From DHVE2 group archaeon (GTDB taxonomy: Archaea > Thermoplasmatota > Thermoplasmata > Thermoplasmatales > Aciduliprofundaceae), in NCBI GenBank assembly GCA_026986135.1, contig JALSPD010000130.1, positions 1 through 8,789 of the forward strand: DNA of 8,789 nt. The letters run 5' to 3'. The notes under the pieces are model-generated. The model ran no database searches and was not told where the DNA came from. It saw only the letters and a program-made list of their open reading frames with translations. The first letter of the stretch is position 1. Each line of letters opens with the position of its first letter. Positions 1-5,799 of this stretch are shown one piece after another. A program made the position numbers and the translations under genes.

Positions 1-138
1 GCCGATAATAATAAGGTTCATGAACTACCACCGCGACGGATGCAATTTCAGATTTACCCTTTTCCCTGGGTGCTATGCTACATCGCTTATGAGAGAATTC
101 ATGAAGCAGGAAGAGCTACACTGGTACTGAGAGAGTAA
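1..138 (+). CDS. C-terminal end of a protein of unknown function (partial at left edge)
   Basis: Frame 1 is open from the first base to a TAA at 136-138, giving 45 residues. The translation looks like real protein: mixed charged and hydrophobic residues, a Pro/aromatic patch (IYPFPWVLCYIAYERI) and a charged tail ending ATLVLRE. The last codons use AGA and GAG/GAA like the neighbouring genes. I do not recognise the family. It would converge on the membrane gene to its right and overlap that gene's last 23 nt. An alternative is that a leftward gene starts at 21 (ATG, peptide MNLIIIG, with GGTGG upstream), typical of a nucleotide-binding fold; both are unlikely to be real. I prefer the rightward fragment because it is longer and its composition is convincing, but a 45-codon open stretch can occur by chance. 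Confidence 0.5.
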   Translation, partial: ADNNKVHELPPRRMQFQIYPFPWVLCYIAYERIHEAGRATLVLRE

Positions 139-777
139 TTTTCAAGAGGTTAAGAAACAAAGCCGCCAGGGCTATGCTTCCAAGCTCTGCTATTATACCA
201 TGCATCACCATACCCCATAGGGGAACATCCTTTCTCCTGAGATCCCTCAGACATCTGGACGCAATAACCGAAGGCATTGCCTGAAAAGATCCATAAACCA
301 GAAACACATAGGGCCAGGAAAGTATCTGTAAAGTGAAAAGAAGCCTACCGGTCTGCTCAAACAATATGCCAAAAAATCCTCCAGCAATAAAGATTGCCTT
401 TTCAGGATATTTGAAAACGTAAGAATGTAAGTCCATACAATACCAAATCCAGAATAGTAGCCAATTGCAAGATAAAAATCAACGAGCGGATCTGGATGGA
501 GCAGTATCCTCTTATCGGGTGGCTTTGGAAGATTATCCACTATTGCCAGAATCTCAAGCAGTAACCCGGAGAATAGGAAGATAAGGAATACGCACAAACC
601 CACCTTACCTCGTGGACAAAATTTAGAGCAGAACATACCTCCCGCACTTTCAAACTTTTCTCTATGCGCCAGCACCACTAAATAAACGGAAAAAATAAGC
701 CAGGTGTAGCCAAGGACAGGCACTAAAAGAACGGGGATAAATGCACCGATGCAGTAAAGCAATTTGTTTTTTAACAT
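116..777 (-). pseudogene. Multi-pass membrane protein with a CxxxCP motif, split by a frameshift
   Basis: Two overlapping frames together make one protein. The first frame starts with ATG at 777 and is good up to about 420; the second carries a protein-like sequence from about 430 down to TAG at 118-116. Adding one T to the four-T run on the coding strand (414-417) joins them as ITF-FKYPEK, giving 220 residues. Hydrophobic segments lie near residues 7-36, 60-80, 100-121, 128-142, 153-170 and 194-214. The loop after the first hydrophobic hairpin has MFCSKFCPRGK (Cys50, Cys54), which resembles the CxxxCP-G motif of NapH/CcoG-type membrane iron-sulfur proteins (Fer4_5 type); no second such motif is visible. 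The start overlaps the moaB stop (TAATG) with GGAAGGT upstream, so it is translated with moaB. It may be a real mutation, a sequencing error in a homopolymer, or less likely a programmed slip. The family is unknown to me. Confidence 0.65.
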
Positions 778-1280
778 TATTTTCTACCTTCCTTGTTTAT
801 CTCGTACCACATGTGCTCAATTTCCTTAAATATCAAATCACAAGCTGTTTTAACTGCATTTGATGAACCTGGAACCAGAAAAATCAATCTCCCTGAGATA
901 ACCCCGGCAGTTGCCCTAGACATCATTGCGGCACTCCCAATTTCGTTGTAGCTAACCAGCCGGAATATTTCCCCAAATCCAGATAGTTCTTTATCAAAAA
1001 CAGGTTTCACAGATTCGTATGTTAGGTCCTTCCTGCTTATGCCCGTGCCACCATTGATTATTACGGCATCACATTCCCCTAGCATGGAAAAGAGAGCCTT
1101 TAGAATTTCCAATTTATCGTCTTTCACCACCTCATAACCGCAAATATTATGGCTATTTTTCAAGATTTCCTCCTGTATTATCTTACCCGATACATCGTTA
1201 TCAGCATTCCTTGTTGAGCTAACCGTTATTACACCTATCCTTAGGGAATAACGATGCTTTTTATGCTCCCTGTGACCCAT
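777..1280 (-). CDS. moaB: MoaB, molybdopterin biosynthesis protein (MogA/MoaB family)
   Basis: This 167-residue cytoplasmic protein belongs to the MoCF-binding family, which in archaea is thought to adenylylate molybdopterin before MoeA inserts molybdate or tungstate. Visible motifs are the strand RIGVITVSSTR (14-24), the pterin-binding loop GGTGIS (77-82) with Asp85, the SRATAGV stretch (121-127) and VPGSSNAV (136-143). The length is normal for MoaB. I chose the ATG at 1280 rather than a start 33 nt further upstream. It lies one base after the moaC stop, has a GGGTGAG ribosome binding site overlapping the end of moaC, and gives the usual short MoaB N-terminus with several His and Lys residues. 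The gene sits between moaC and the coupled membrane gene in a leftward operon. MogA and MoaB cannot be told apart with certainty from motifs, but MoaB is the normal archaeal form. Confidence 0.93.
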   Translation of the reverse strand: MGHREHKKHRYSLRIGVITVSSTRNADNDVSGKIIQEEILKNSHNICGYEVVKDDKLEILKALFSMLGECDAVIINGGTGISRKDLTYESVKPVFDKELSGFGEIFRLVSYNEIGSAAMMSRATAGVISGRLIFLVPGSSNAVKTACDLIFKEIEHMWYEINKEGRK

Positions 1281-1281
1281 T

Positions 1282-1716
1282 TCACTCACCCTTCCTCTTC
1301 TCAACCACCTCAATATCTTTTATCTGCGTCATGGGATACTGTCCATCCTCATCCTTTTCCAGGTACTTAACCATGTCCCAGATTGTGAGCAGAGCCACAC
1401 TAACCCCTGTTAAAGCTTCCATTTCCACGCCCGTCTTGTAATGTGCCTTGACCTCACACTCCACATCTATGCGATTTCCATGCAGGTTAAATTTGAAATT
1501 CACGCTTTCCACGGGAATAGGGTGGCAGTGAGGAATGATAAAAGGAGTGTTTTTCACCGCAAGCATTCCCGCAACCTTTGCAGTTTCAAACACATCTCCC
1601 TTTTTTACCTCACCCTTTTTTATAACATCCACCGTGGTACTTCTCAGAACTATTGTTCCCCGGGCCCTTGCAATCCTCAGGACCTCTTTCTTATCGGTTA
1701 TATCCACCATGCCCAT
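1282..1716 (-). CDS. moaC: MoaC, cyclic pyranopterin monophosphate synthase
   Basis: MoaC acts with MoaA to turn GTP into cyclic pyranopterin monophosphate, the first intermediate of molybdenum/tungsten cofactor synthesis. The 144-residue sequence shows the family signatures in order: MVDIT (3-7), KGDVFETAKVAG (39-50), IPHCHP (61-66), KTGVEMEALTGVSVALLTIWDMVK (starting at 94) and the C-terminal IEVVEKRKG. By alignment with E. coli MoaC from memory, the catalytic Lys51, His77, Asp128 and Lys131 correspond to Lys39, His65, Asp114 and Lys117, so it should be active. The N-terminus lacks the roughly 12-residue leader of E. coli MoaC. It is the first gene of a leftward operon with moaB. A TATA-like box about 26 nt before the ATG suggests a leaderless message; the ATG two codons downstream is another possible start. 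Confidence 0.95.
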   Translation of the reverse strand: MGMVDITDKKEVLRIARARGTIVLRSTTVDVIKKGEVKKGDVFETAKVAGMLAVKNTPFIIPHCHPIPVESVNFKFNLHGNRIDVECEVKAHYKTGVEMEALTGVSVALLTIWDMVKYLEKDEDGQYPMTQIKDIEVVEKRKGE

Positions 1717-1736
1717 AAGTGCCTATTGCCTGATTG

Positions 1737-1744
1737 AATATTAA
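1737..1744 (-). promoter_or_regulatory. Likely TATA box for the moaC operon
   Basis: The leftward strand reads GTTAATATTC here, preceded by an A/G-rich stretch (GAAAAG) that could serve as a BRE. Its centre is about 25 nt from the moaC ATG at 1716, so transcription should begin at or next to the start codon. The gap to the divergent EamA gene is only about 73 bp, so the two promoters lie side by side. Confidence 0.45.
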
Positions 1745-1755
1745 CTTTTCAGCCC

Positions 1756-1764
1756 AAATTATTT
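1756..1764 (+). promoter_or_regulatory. Weak TATA-like box for the EamA gene
   Basis: The rightward strand reads AAATTATTTG, centred about 30 nt before the ATG at 1790. This fits a leaderless transcript beginning at that ATG and is one reason for preferring it over the upstream TTG at 1772. The match to a strong archaeal TATA box is poor. Confidence 0.3.
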
Positions 1765-1789
1765 GTAGTTATTGCATTTACACCCCTCC

Positions 1790-2215
1790 ATGCAATGGTG
1801 GATCTACGCACTGATAACCATGCTGATGTTCGGAACCACCAATTTCCTGGTTAAATACGCTGCACATAACAATATGGATTCCATATTTGCATCAATAGTA
1901 CTGTGGTTAGCAACGGGTGCTACAGGACTTGTTTTCCTTGCAATTTACAGTAAAGAGTTCATGTATAACCTGAAAAATACCACCCCCTGGCTTCTCCTAC
2001 TGCCAATTATTGCAGGAGTTGCACTTGCAATAGGAATGTATTCCATAAAAATAGCCCTGACCAAAGGACCTGCAGGACCTACCGTGGCCATAACCGCAGC
2101 CAATGCATTTCTGGTTGCTGCACTTGCGTATGTGCTAATAGGAGAGGAGTTGAGCCCCTTAAAAATAATTGGTATGCTGGTTATATTCGCAGGAATAGTC
2201 CTGCTAACACTGTGA
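1790..2215 (+). CDS. Half-size EamA-family (DMT) transporter
   Basis: The predicted protein has 141 residues and about five hydrophobic helices (near 3-23, 31-53, 66-84, 95-117 and 124-141), which is one EamA repeat instead of the two in full-length drug/metabolite transporters. Typical family features are WxYALITMLMFGTTNFLVKYA at the N-terminus, small-residue-rich helices, the loop LTKGPAGPTVAITAAN (90-105), and the ending GEELSPLKIIGMLVIFAGIVLL. Such half-size members are common in archaea and probably work as homodimers in opposite orientations; this is family knowledge, not visible here. The substrate cannot be predicted. The start was set at ATG 1790, where Trp and aromatic residues begin the first helix; a TTG at 1772 in the same frame would add six residues. 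The gene is divergent from moaC and its stop overlaps a GTG that is probably not used as a start. Confidence 0.88.
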   Translation: MQWWIYALITMLMFGTTNFLVKYAAHNNMDSIFASIVLWLATGATGLVFLAIYSKEFMYNLKNTTPWLLLLPIIAGVALAIGMYSIKIALTKGPAGPTVAITAANAFLVAALAYVLIGEELSPLKIIGMLVIFAGIVLLTL

Positions 2216-2300
2216 GCAAATATATAACAGGGAACCCATACCCACCATCATCGCGGAGATTATCACCAATCCCACATCTCATTGCACATTACCACAAAAG

Positions 2301-2311
2301 CTTTTTATACC
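2301..2311 (+). promoter_or_regulatory. TATA box for the zinc-ribbon / DUF131 operon
   Basis: CTTTTTATACC with an A-rich flank (CACAAAAG) just before it is a good archaeal BRE/TATA pair. Its centre is about 26 nt before the ATG at 2332, so the transcript probably starts at the start codon without a leader. This decides the start: the in-frame GTG at 2212 lies upstream of the promoter. Confidence 0.65.
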
Positions 2312-2331
2312 ATTACTATGATGAGACAACG

Positions 2332-3246
2332 ATGAATGGTGACAGTGACATCACACTCACCATAGTTCTGCTGGTAATGGCGGTGATTATGATGGTCGTA
2401 TCCTACATTATGCTAGCCTTTATGAAAAAATCAAAGCTGAAGAAACTTTCCGAAGAGTCTGATCCAAAAACAGAGGCGTATAATCAGCTCCAAATGCTGA
2501 AGGCCATGGTCCGTGTGATGAAGGAGAGAAACAAAGACACCACCCCCGTGGAAAATATGATCAAGAAGGCAGAAAAAGCATACAGCATGGAAAATTATGC
2601 TGAATGTATTGAAATTGTGAATAACGCAAAAAGAGTACTTACAAGGATAAGAGAGGAGCAGGTTGTGGATGATGGAATAAGCCCCAGAGTCGCAGAAGAG
2701 ATGAGAATTATAAAGAAGATTGAAGAAAGCGCACCAAAGGATGCTGAATTGCCCACACCTCTCAGAGAACTTGAAAAGGACTTACCAGAAAATTTCCTTC
2801 AATCAAAATTTGAAATCAGAGTTGTGGAAGGCAAAATAGTGAGTTACGAAGATGGAGAGATTAAAGAGGCAGCTATGATATATCTCCAGCGTGCAAAAGA
2901 CGCCTTCAATAACAAAGATTACACCGAAGCTCTGAGACTTGCTGTTAAAAGCAACAGAATTCTGGAGACAGGAATAATCCCGGAAGAAAAACCCAGGCAA
3001 ATAGCAAACCCTGAAATGCCTGTTTCGCCACCACCAAAAAGGGAAGTGGTGCCCATAGTGGAGGAAGATAAGGATAATGAAGAGGAATTGCGATGTCCAA
3101 ACTGCGGCGCGGTGGTGCGTCCCGAGGATAAATTTTGCTGGAACTGCGGGTCAAAGTTGGTATTCACATACACCTGTCCAAGCTGTGGAGCGGAGGTTAG
3201 CAGTGAGGATAAGTTCTGCAGACAGTGCGGATATAAACTGAAGTGA
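2332..3246 (+). CDS. Membrane-anchored TPR-like protein with two C-terminal zinc ribbons
   Basis: The protein has 304 residues. One N-terminal transmembrane helix (about 8-30) is followed by Lys-rich sequence, so the bulk should be cytoplasmic. Two related helical hairpins follow: around 76-105 (IKKAEKAYSMENYAECIEIVNNAKRVL by eye) and around 184-213 (YLQRAKDAFNNKDYTEALRLAVKSNRIL), both with the TPR-like pattern A-x-A-(x)n-Y-x-E-A/C. A Pro-rich linker (219-245) leads to two zinc ribbons with CxxC pairs at Cys255/258 with Cys269/272, and Cys282/285 with Cys296/299 (double zinc ribbon type). Zinc ribbons of this kind usually hold proteins or RNA. The start is ATG 2332 because a TATA box sits 26 nt upstream. 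A 120-nt in-frame extension to GTG 2212 is low in protein character. The DUF131 gene follows 6 nt downstream. The exact role is unknown. Confidence 0.85.
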   Translation: MNGDSDITLTIVLLVMAVIMMVVSYIMLAFMKKSKLKKLSEESDPKTEAYNQLQMLKAMVRVMKERNKDTTPVENMIKKAEKAYSMENYAECIEIVNNAKRVLTRIREEQVVDDGISPRVAEEMRIIKKIEESAPKDAELPTPLRELEKDLPENFLQSKFEIRVVEGKIVSYEDGEIKEAAMIYLQRAKDAFNNKDYTEALRLAVKSNRILETGIIPEEKPRQIANPEMPVSPPPKREVVPIVEEDKDNEEELRCPNCGAVVRPEDKFCWNCGSKLVFTYTCPSCGAEVSSEDKFCRQCGYKLK

Positions 3247-3252
3247 TGACCT

Positions 3253-3690
3253 ATGCTTCGCACATTTAAGATCGGAATTATATTCATTATTTCGGGTTTC
3301 GCACTCCTTATCATATCAGTGGCTCTTGGTGAGGGAGGTTTTGCCCTTTTCTTTATATTTCCTGTTTTCTATACCTACGGGCCAATTGGTGCAGCAGGGA
3401 TATTTCTGGTTATTCTCGGGATTATGATCATGTTTTTCGCTCCCTTTTTCCATATTGCAGCTGCGCATGATTTTGAAACCTACGAATACAAAAACCCATA
3501 TGCTGAAATACCACCTGATGAAGAGTATTATGGGGATAAAAACAAAAAGAAAGAGGTTTCCTATGGGGGATTAATACTTATCGGACCCATACCCATAATA
3601 TTTGGCTCAGATAAGAGAGCTGCGATGTACGCCATCGTAACTGGCTTTTTAATGCTAATCGCACTCGTCCTGCTATTACTACTTGCCTAG
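3253..3690 (+). CDS. DUF131 / TIGR00304-type archaeal membrane protein
   Basis: This 145-residue protein has hydrophobic segments at about 5-25, 28-40, 45-70 and 124-145, an acidic and Lys-rich loop (73-103), and the hallmark GGLILIGPIPIIFGSD (105-120) that defines the archaeal DUF131 family as I recall it. No function is established for the family. It follows the zinc-ribbon gene by 6 nt, with GTGATGACC spanning that gene's stop as a ribosome binding site, so the two are probably made together at the membrane. It ends convergently against the coiled-coil gene: both stop codons lie in one CTAG at 3687-3690. Confidence 0.85.
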   Translation: MLRTFKIGIIFIISGFALLIISVALGEGGFALFFIFPVFYTYGPIGAAGIFLVILGIMIMFFAPFFHIAAAHDFETYEYKNPYAEIPPDEEYYGDKNKKKEVSYGGLILIGPIPIIFGSDKRAAMYAIVTGFLMLIALVLLLLLA

Positions 3691-4532
3691 GGATACCGTA
3701 TTCTTTTCTTCTTTTTCAAAATCTCCAGGAATCTATCCACATCCTCATCGTCCACATCAATATCCTTGCTTTTCTCTTCAAGTTCTCTTAAAATCTCCCT
3801 CTCCTCCTCCCTCTTCCTACGATACTCCCCCTTAATCTCAATAATTTTCTGAAGCATATCCTGAGCCTTCGCATGATAAGCATCAGCCTTGCTGTTTAGT
3901 TTTTCAATCTCCTTTGTCTTCTCCTGTATCTTTTCTTTCAGATAGAGGATCTCCTTACTTAACTCCATAACACGCTCATGATGTCTCTGCGACTCCTCGT
4001 AAAGCCTTTTTATCTCCTCGGATTCCCTGCGTTCCTCACTTCTAAGCCTTTCAATTTCCTCTTCAACATTTTCAACTTCCCCAAGAAGTTTCTTTTTTTC
4101 CGCAAGATCTCTCTCAAGTTTTTCACGCTCTTTTCTGAGGTCTCTGAGCTTGGATATTATTTTATTTTCTTCCTCCACGCTATGAGGCCTTGTTTGAAGA
4201 TTGTATTCCAAGTTCTTTATCTCCTCTTTCACATGGGATAACTTTGTCTCAATGCTTCTTCCTGCACCCTTTTTCATATCCCTTGCATAGGCAACCAGCT
4301 TGCGAATTTTGTTTCTGATTTCCTCCCTTCTCCCTTTGTGGTCTTTCATCTCCTTGACAATAGAATCTCTCAGTTCCTTTTCTCTTCTCATCTCCTCAAA
4401 AAGCTTTTCACGTTCTTTTCTGAGCATATCTCTCTCTTCTTTTAGCTCCTTCGCGGCCTCGCGAAACTCATTTCTCTTATCCTTGTAGAATCTGTACTTC
4501 TCCTCTGCGCTCTGAAGCTCCGATTTGCCCAT
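3687..4532 (-). CDS. Archaeal coiled-coil protein (COG1340 type), downstream of ftsZ
   Basis: The 281 residues are almost entirely charged heptad-like helix (Glu, Lys, Arg and Leu) with no transmembrane segment or signal peptide. A break around 80-96 (LVAYARDMKKGAGRS) and the stretch SHVKEEIKNLEYNLQTRPHSVEEENKI in pieces around 99-125 match the central LExxxQTxxxSxEEExK signature of the COG1340 coiled-coil family. A second family-like stretch is SKADAYHAKAQDML (214-227). The tail is acidic (258-265) then basic (KKKKRIRYP). Some family members have been labelled phosphoserine phosphatase; nothing here supports an enzyme. It starts 6 nt after ftsZ with GAGTGAGAT overlapping the ftsZ stop, so it is almost surely co-translated. 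A structural or division-related role is an inference from this context only. Confidence 0.88.
   Translation of the reverse strand: MGKSELQSAEEKYRFYKDKRNEFREAAKELKEERDMLRKEREKLFEEMRREKELRDSIVKEMKDHKGRREEIRNKIRKLVAYARDMKKGAGRSIETKLSHVKEEIKNLEYNLQTRPHSVEEENKIISKLRDLRKEREKLERDLAEKKKLLGEVENVEEEIERLRSEERRESEEIKRLYEESQRHHERVMELSKEILYLKEKIQEKTKEIEKLNSKADAYHAKAQDMLQKIIEIKGEYRRKREEEREILRELEEKSKDIDVDDEDVDRFLEILKKKKRIRYP
3700..3717 (+). terminator. T-rich stretch after the DUF131 gene
   Basis: ATTCTTTTCTTCTTTTTC begins 10 nt past the DUF131 stop. Archaeal transcription often ends at T-rich tracts without a hairpin. The same bases encode the Lys-rich end of the coiled-coil protein on the other strand, so the T-richness may have a coding cause. 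Confidence 0.35.
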
Positions 4533-4538
4533 ACAATC

Positions 4539-5660
4539 TCACTCTATTATATCAATATCCGCATCCAGAGTCTCCCCTGCAGCCTCTCTGGCCGCTTTAA
4601 GAGAGCCTCCTCTCTCTATGAAGTACGGTGATTTAACACCTGACAGGACCACCAAAACCTGCACCATATTATCCATCTCGGAATCTACGCTTGCACCCCA
4701 GATTATCTTGGCATTCCTGTTTATCTTCTTCTGCACAAGATCCACGGCCATCTGAGCTTCCTGAACACTCATATGTGAATCTCCAACAATGCGAACCAGA
4801 GCACCCGTTGCATCGCTTATATCTGCATCAATTAGCGGAGAATTTATGGCCTCCTCAACTGCTTCCTTAACGCGATCCTGGGTGCTATCACTCTCTCCAA
4901 TACCCACCATTGCAACTCCGCCAGCACCAAGAACCGTGCGAAGATCTGCATAATCCACATTCACCAGCCCTGGCTTGGTGAGTATCTCGGTTATACCCTT
5001 TATGGTTATCATCAAAACAGTATCGGCAACCTTGAAAGCCTCGTTAAGTGGCAGTCTGGGGACGAGCTCAAGAAGCTTGTCATTTGGTATAACTATTGTG
5101 GTATCAGAATACCTCCGAAGTCTTTCCAGACCCCACATAGCATTCTCCATCCTGAGTTTACCCTCTGCCTTAAAGGGCAGGGTTACCACTGAAAGCACAA
5201 GAGCACCCATCTCTTTTGCTATTCTGGCAACATACTGCGCACTTCCAGTACCTGTACCACCGCCCATACCTGCAGTAACGAACACCATATCTGCACCCTG
5301 CAGTACCTCCCGTAGCTTGTCCTCACTTTCCCTTGCAGCATCCTCTCCAACCAGAGGATCCGAGCCTGCACCAAGTCCACGGGTCCTTCTCTTACCGAGA
5401 AGAATCTTTCTGTTTGCCCGTATCTGAAGAAGATGCTGCGCATCAGTATTGGCAGCTATAAGCTCAACATCTCCATGAATCCCTTCTTCCATAATCCGGT
5501 TAATGGTGTTACTTCCACCACCACCGCATCCAACAATCTTTATCTTAACCCTCAGTTTCTCAACAAGTTCCATCAGTTCCTCGTCATCTGGGGAGACCAT
5601 ACGCTGTATCTCCCTGTTCTCATTACCACCTTCCTTTAAAGCACCCATCAAGGACTTCAT
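4539..5660 (-). CDS. ftsZ: Cell division GTPase FtsZ
   Basis: FtsZ is a tubulin-like GTPase that polymerises into the cytokinetic ring. At 373 residues it has the usual archaeal size. An N-terminal extension (1-36) precedes the GTPase domain: the T1 loop IVGCGGGGSNTINR (42-55), NTD (71-73), the tubulin signature GGGTGTGS (133-140), the PFKAEG segment (162-167), LPLNEAFKVAD (203-213) and the T7 loop NVDYADL (234-240) whose Asp236/Asp239 act in GTP hydrolysis. The C-terminal domain runs to about 350 and ends in a short acidic tail (DADIDIIE). No long linker with a bacterial FtsA-binding motif is seen. I cannot decide between FtsZ1 and FtsZ2 by eye. The start at 5660 follows GAGGATGGGAT and a strong TATA box; ATGs at codons 5 and 21 are alternatives. 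It heads an operon with the coiled-coil gene. Confidence 0.97.
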   Translation of the reverse strand: MKSLMGALKEGGNENREIQRMVSPDDEELMELVEKLRVKIKIVGCGGGGSNTINRIMEEGIHGDVELIAANTDAQHLLQIRANRKILLGKRRTRGLGAGSDPLVGEDAARESEDKLREVLQGADMVFVTAGMGGGTGTGSAQYVARIAKEMGALVLSVVTLPFKAEGKLRMENAMWGLERLRRYSDTTIVIPNDKLLELVPRLPLNEAFKVADTVLMITIKGITEILTKPGLVNVDYADLRTVLGAGGVAMVGIGESDSTQDRVKEAVEEAINSPLIDADISDATGALVRIVGDSHMSVQEAQMAVDLVQKKINRNAKIIWGASVDSEMDNMVQVLVVLSGVKSPYFIERGGSLKAAREAAGETLDADIDIIE

Positions 5661-5704
5661 AATATCCCATCCTCTTCAAATTTTCTAATGTGGATATGGT
5701 ATCC

Positions 5705-5716
5705 ATATATAAAAGG
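5705..5716 (-). promoter_or_regulatory. TATA box for ftsZ
   Basis: The leftward strand reads CCTTTTATATAT, a strong TATA box, with AAAT before it as part of a possible BRE. The expected transcript start is about 5683, leaving a leader of about 22 nt that carries the purine-rich GAGGATGGGAT ribosome binding site, unlike the apparently leaderless operons elsewhere in the window. Confidence 0.65.
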
Positions 5717-5753
5717 ATTTTTCCCGAAGCATTTATTTCGCCGATTTTCAGGA

Positions 5754-5766
5754 AAAATTTATATAA
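5754..5766 (+). promoter_or_regulatory. TATA box for the pilin-like gene
   Basis: AAAATTTATATAA, preceded by GGA/A-rich sequence, is a strong TATA box. Transcription should begin near 5786, leaving a leader of about 13 nt with GGGTGAG (5789-5795) before the ATG at 5800. It lies about 45 bp from the opposed ftsZ TATA box, so the two genes share one divergent control region. Confidence 0.65.
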
Positions 5767-5799
5767 CATAATGTGCATTACTTAAAACGGGTGAGATAT

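Noticed and set aside
1..21. Leftward gene start at 21 (ATG, peptide MNLIIIG) with GGTGG upstream, suggestive of a nucleotide-binding fold
   Set aside because: Only seven codons are visible and the region is better covered by a 45-codon rightward frame ending at 138. It remains a possible alternative if that frame proves spurious.
1..118. Leftward frame past the membrane gene's TAG that contains HEFSH, a HExxH metalloprotease-like motif
   Set aside because: It would need read-through of a stop, and the residues around the motif do not resemble a known metalloprotease. It overlaps the more convincing rightward frame.
247..430. Continuation of the first membrane-protein frame to the stop at 247
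   Set aside because: The residues after the homopolymer read as noise, while the alternate frame over the same bases gives ordered membrane helices; treated as post-frameshift sequence.
2212..2331. In-frame GTG extension of the zinc-ribbon gene overlapping the EamA stop (GTGA overlap)
   Set aside because: The strong TATA box at 2301-2311 lies inside this extension and points to ATG 2332. The extension adds 40 residues of poor protein character before the TM helix.
2919..3314. 131-codon leftward open frame across the zinc-ribbon gene
   Set aside because: It is a mirror frame of the zinc-ribbon coding sequence, Ser/Leu-rich, with no start signals.
3687..4532. Phosphoserine phosphatase or SMC-like ATPase label for the coiled-coil protein
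   Set aside because: No HAD motif (DxDxT) and no Walker A/B or signature motif is present; only coiled coil is visible.
4975..5427. 150-codon rightward open frame inside ftsZ
   Set aside because: It is antisense to the conserved FtsZ GTPase core, has a Ser/Pro/Leu-rich shadow composition and no ribosome binding site or promoter.
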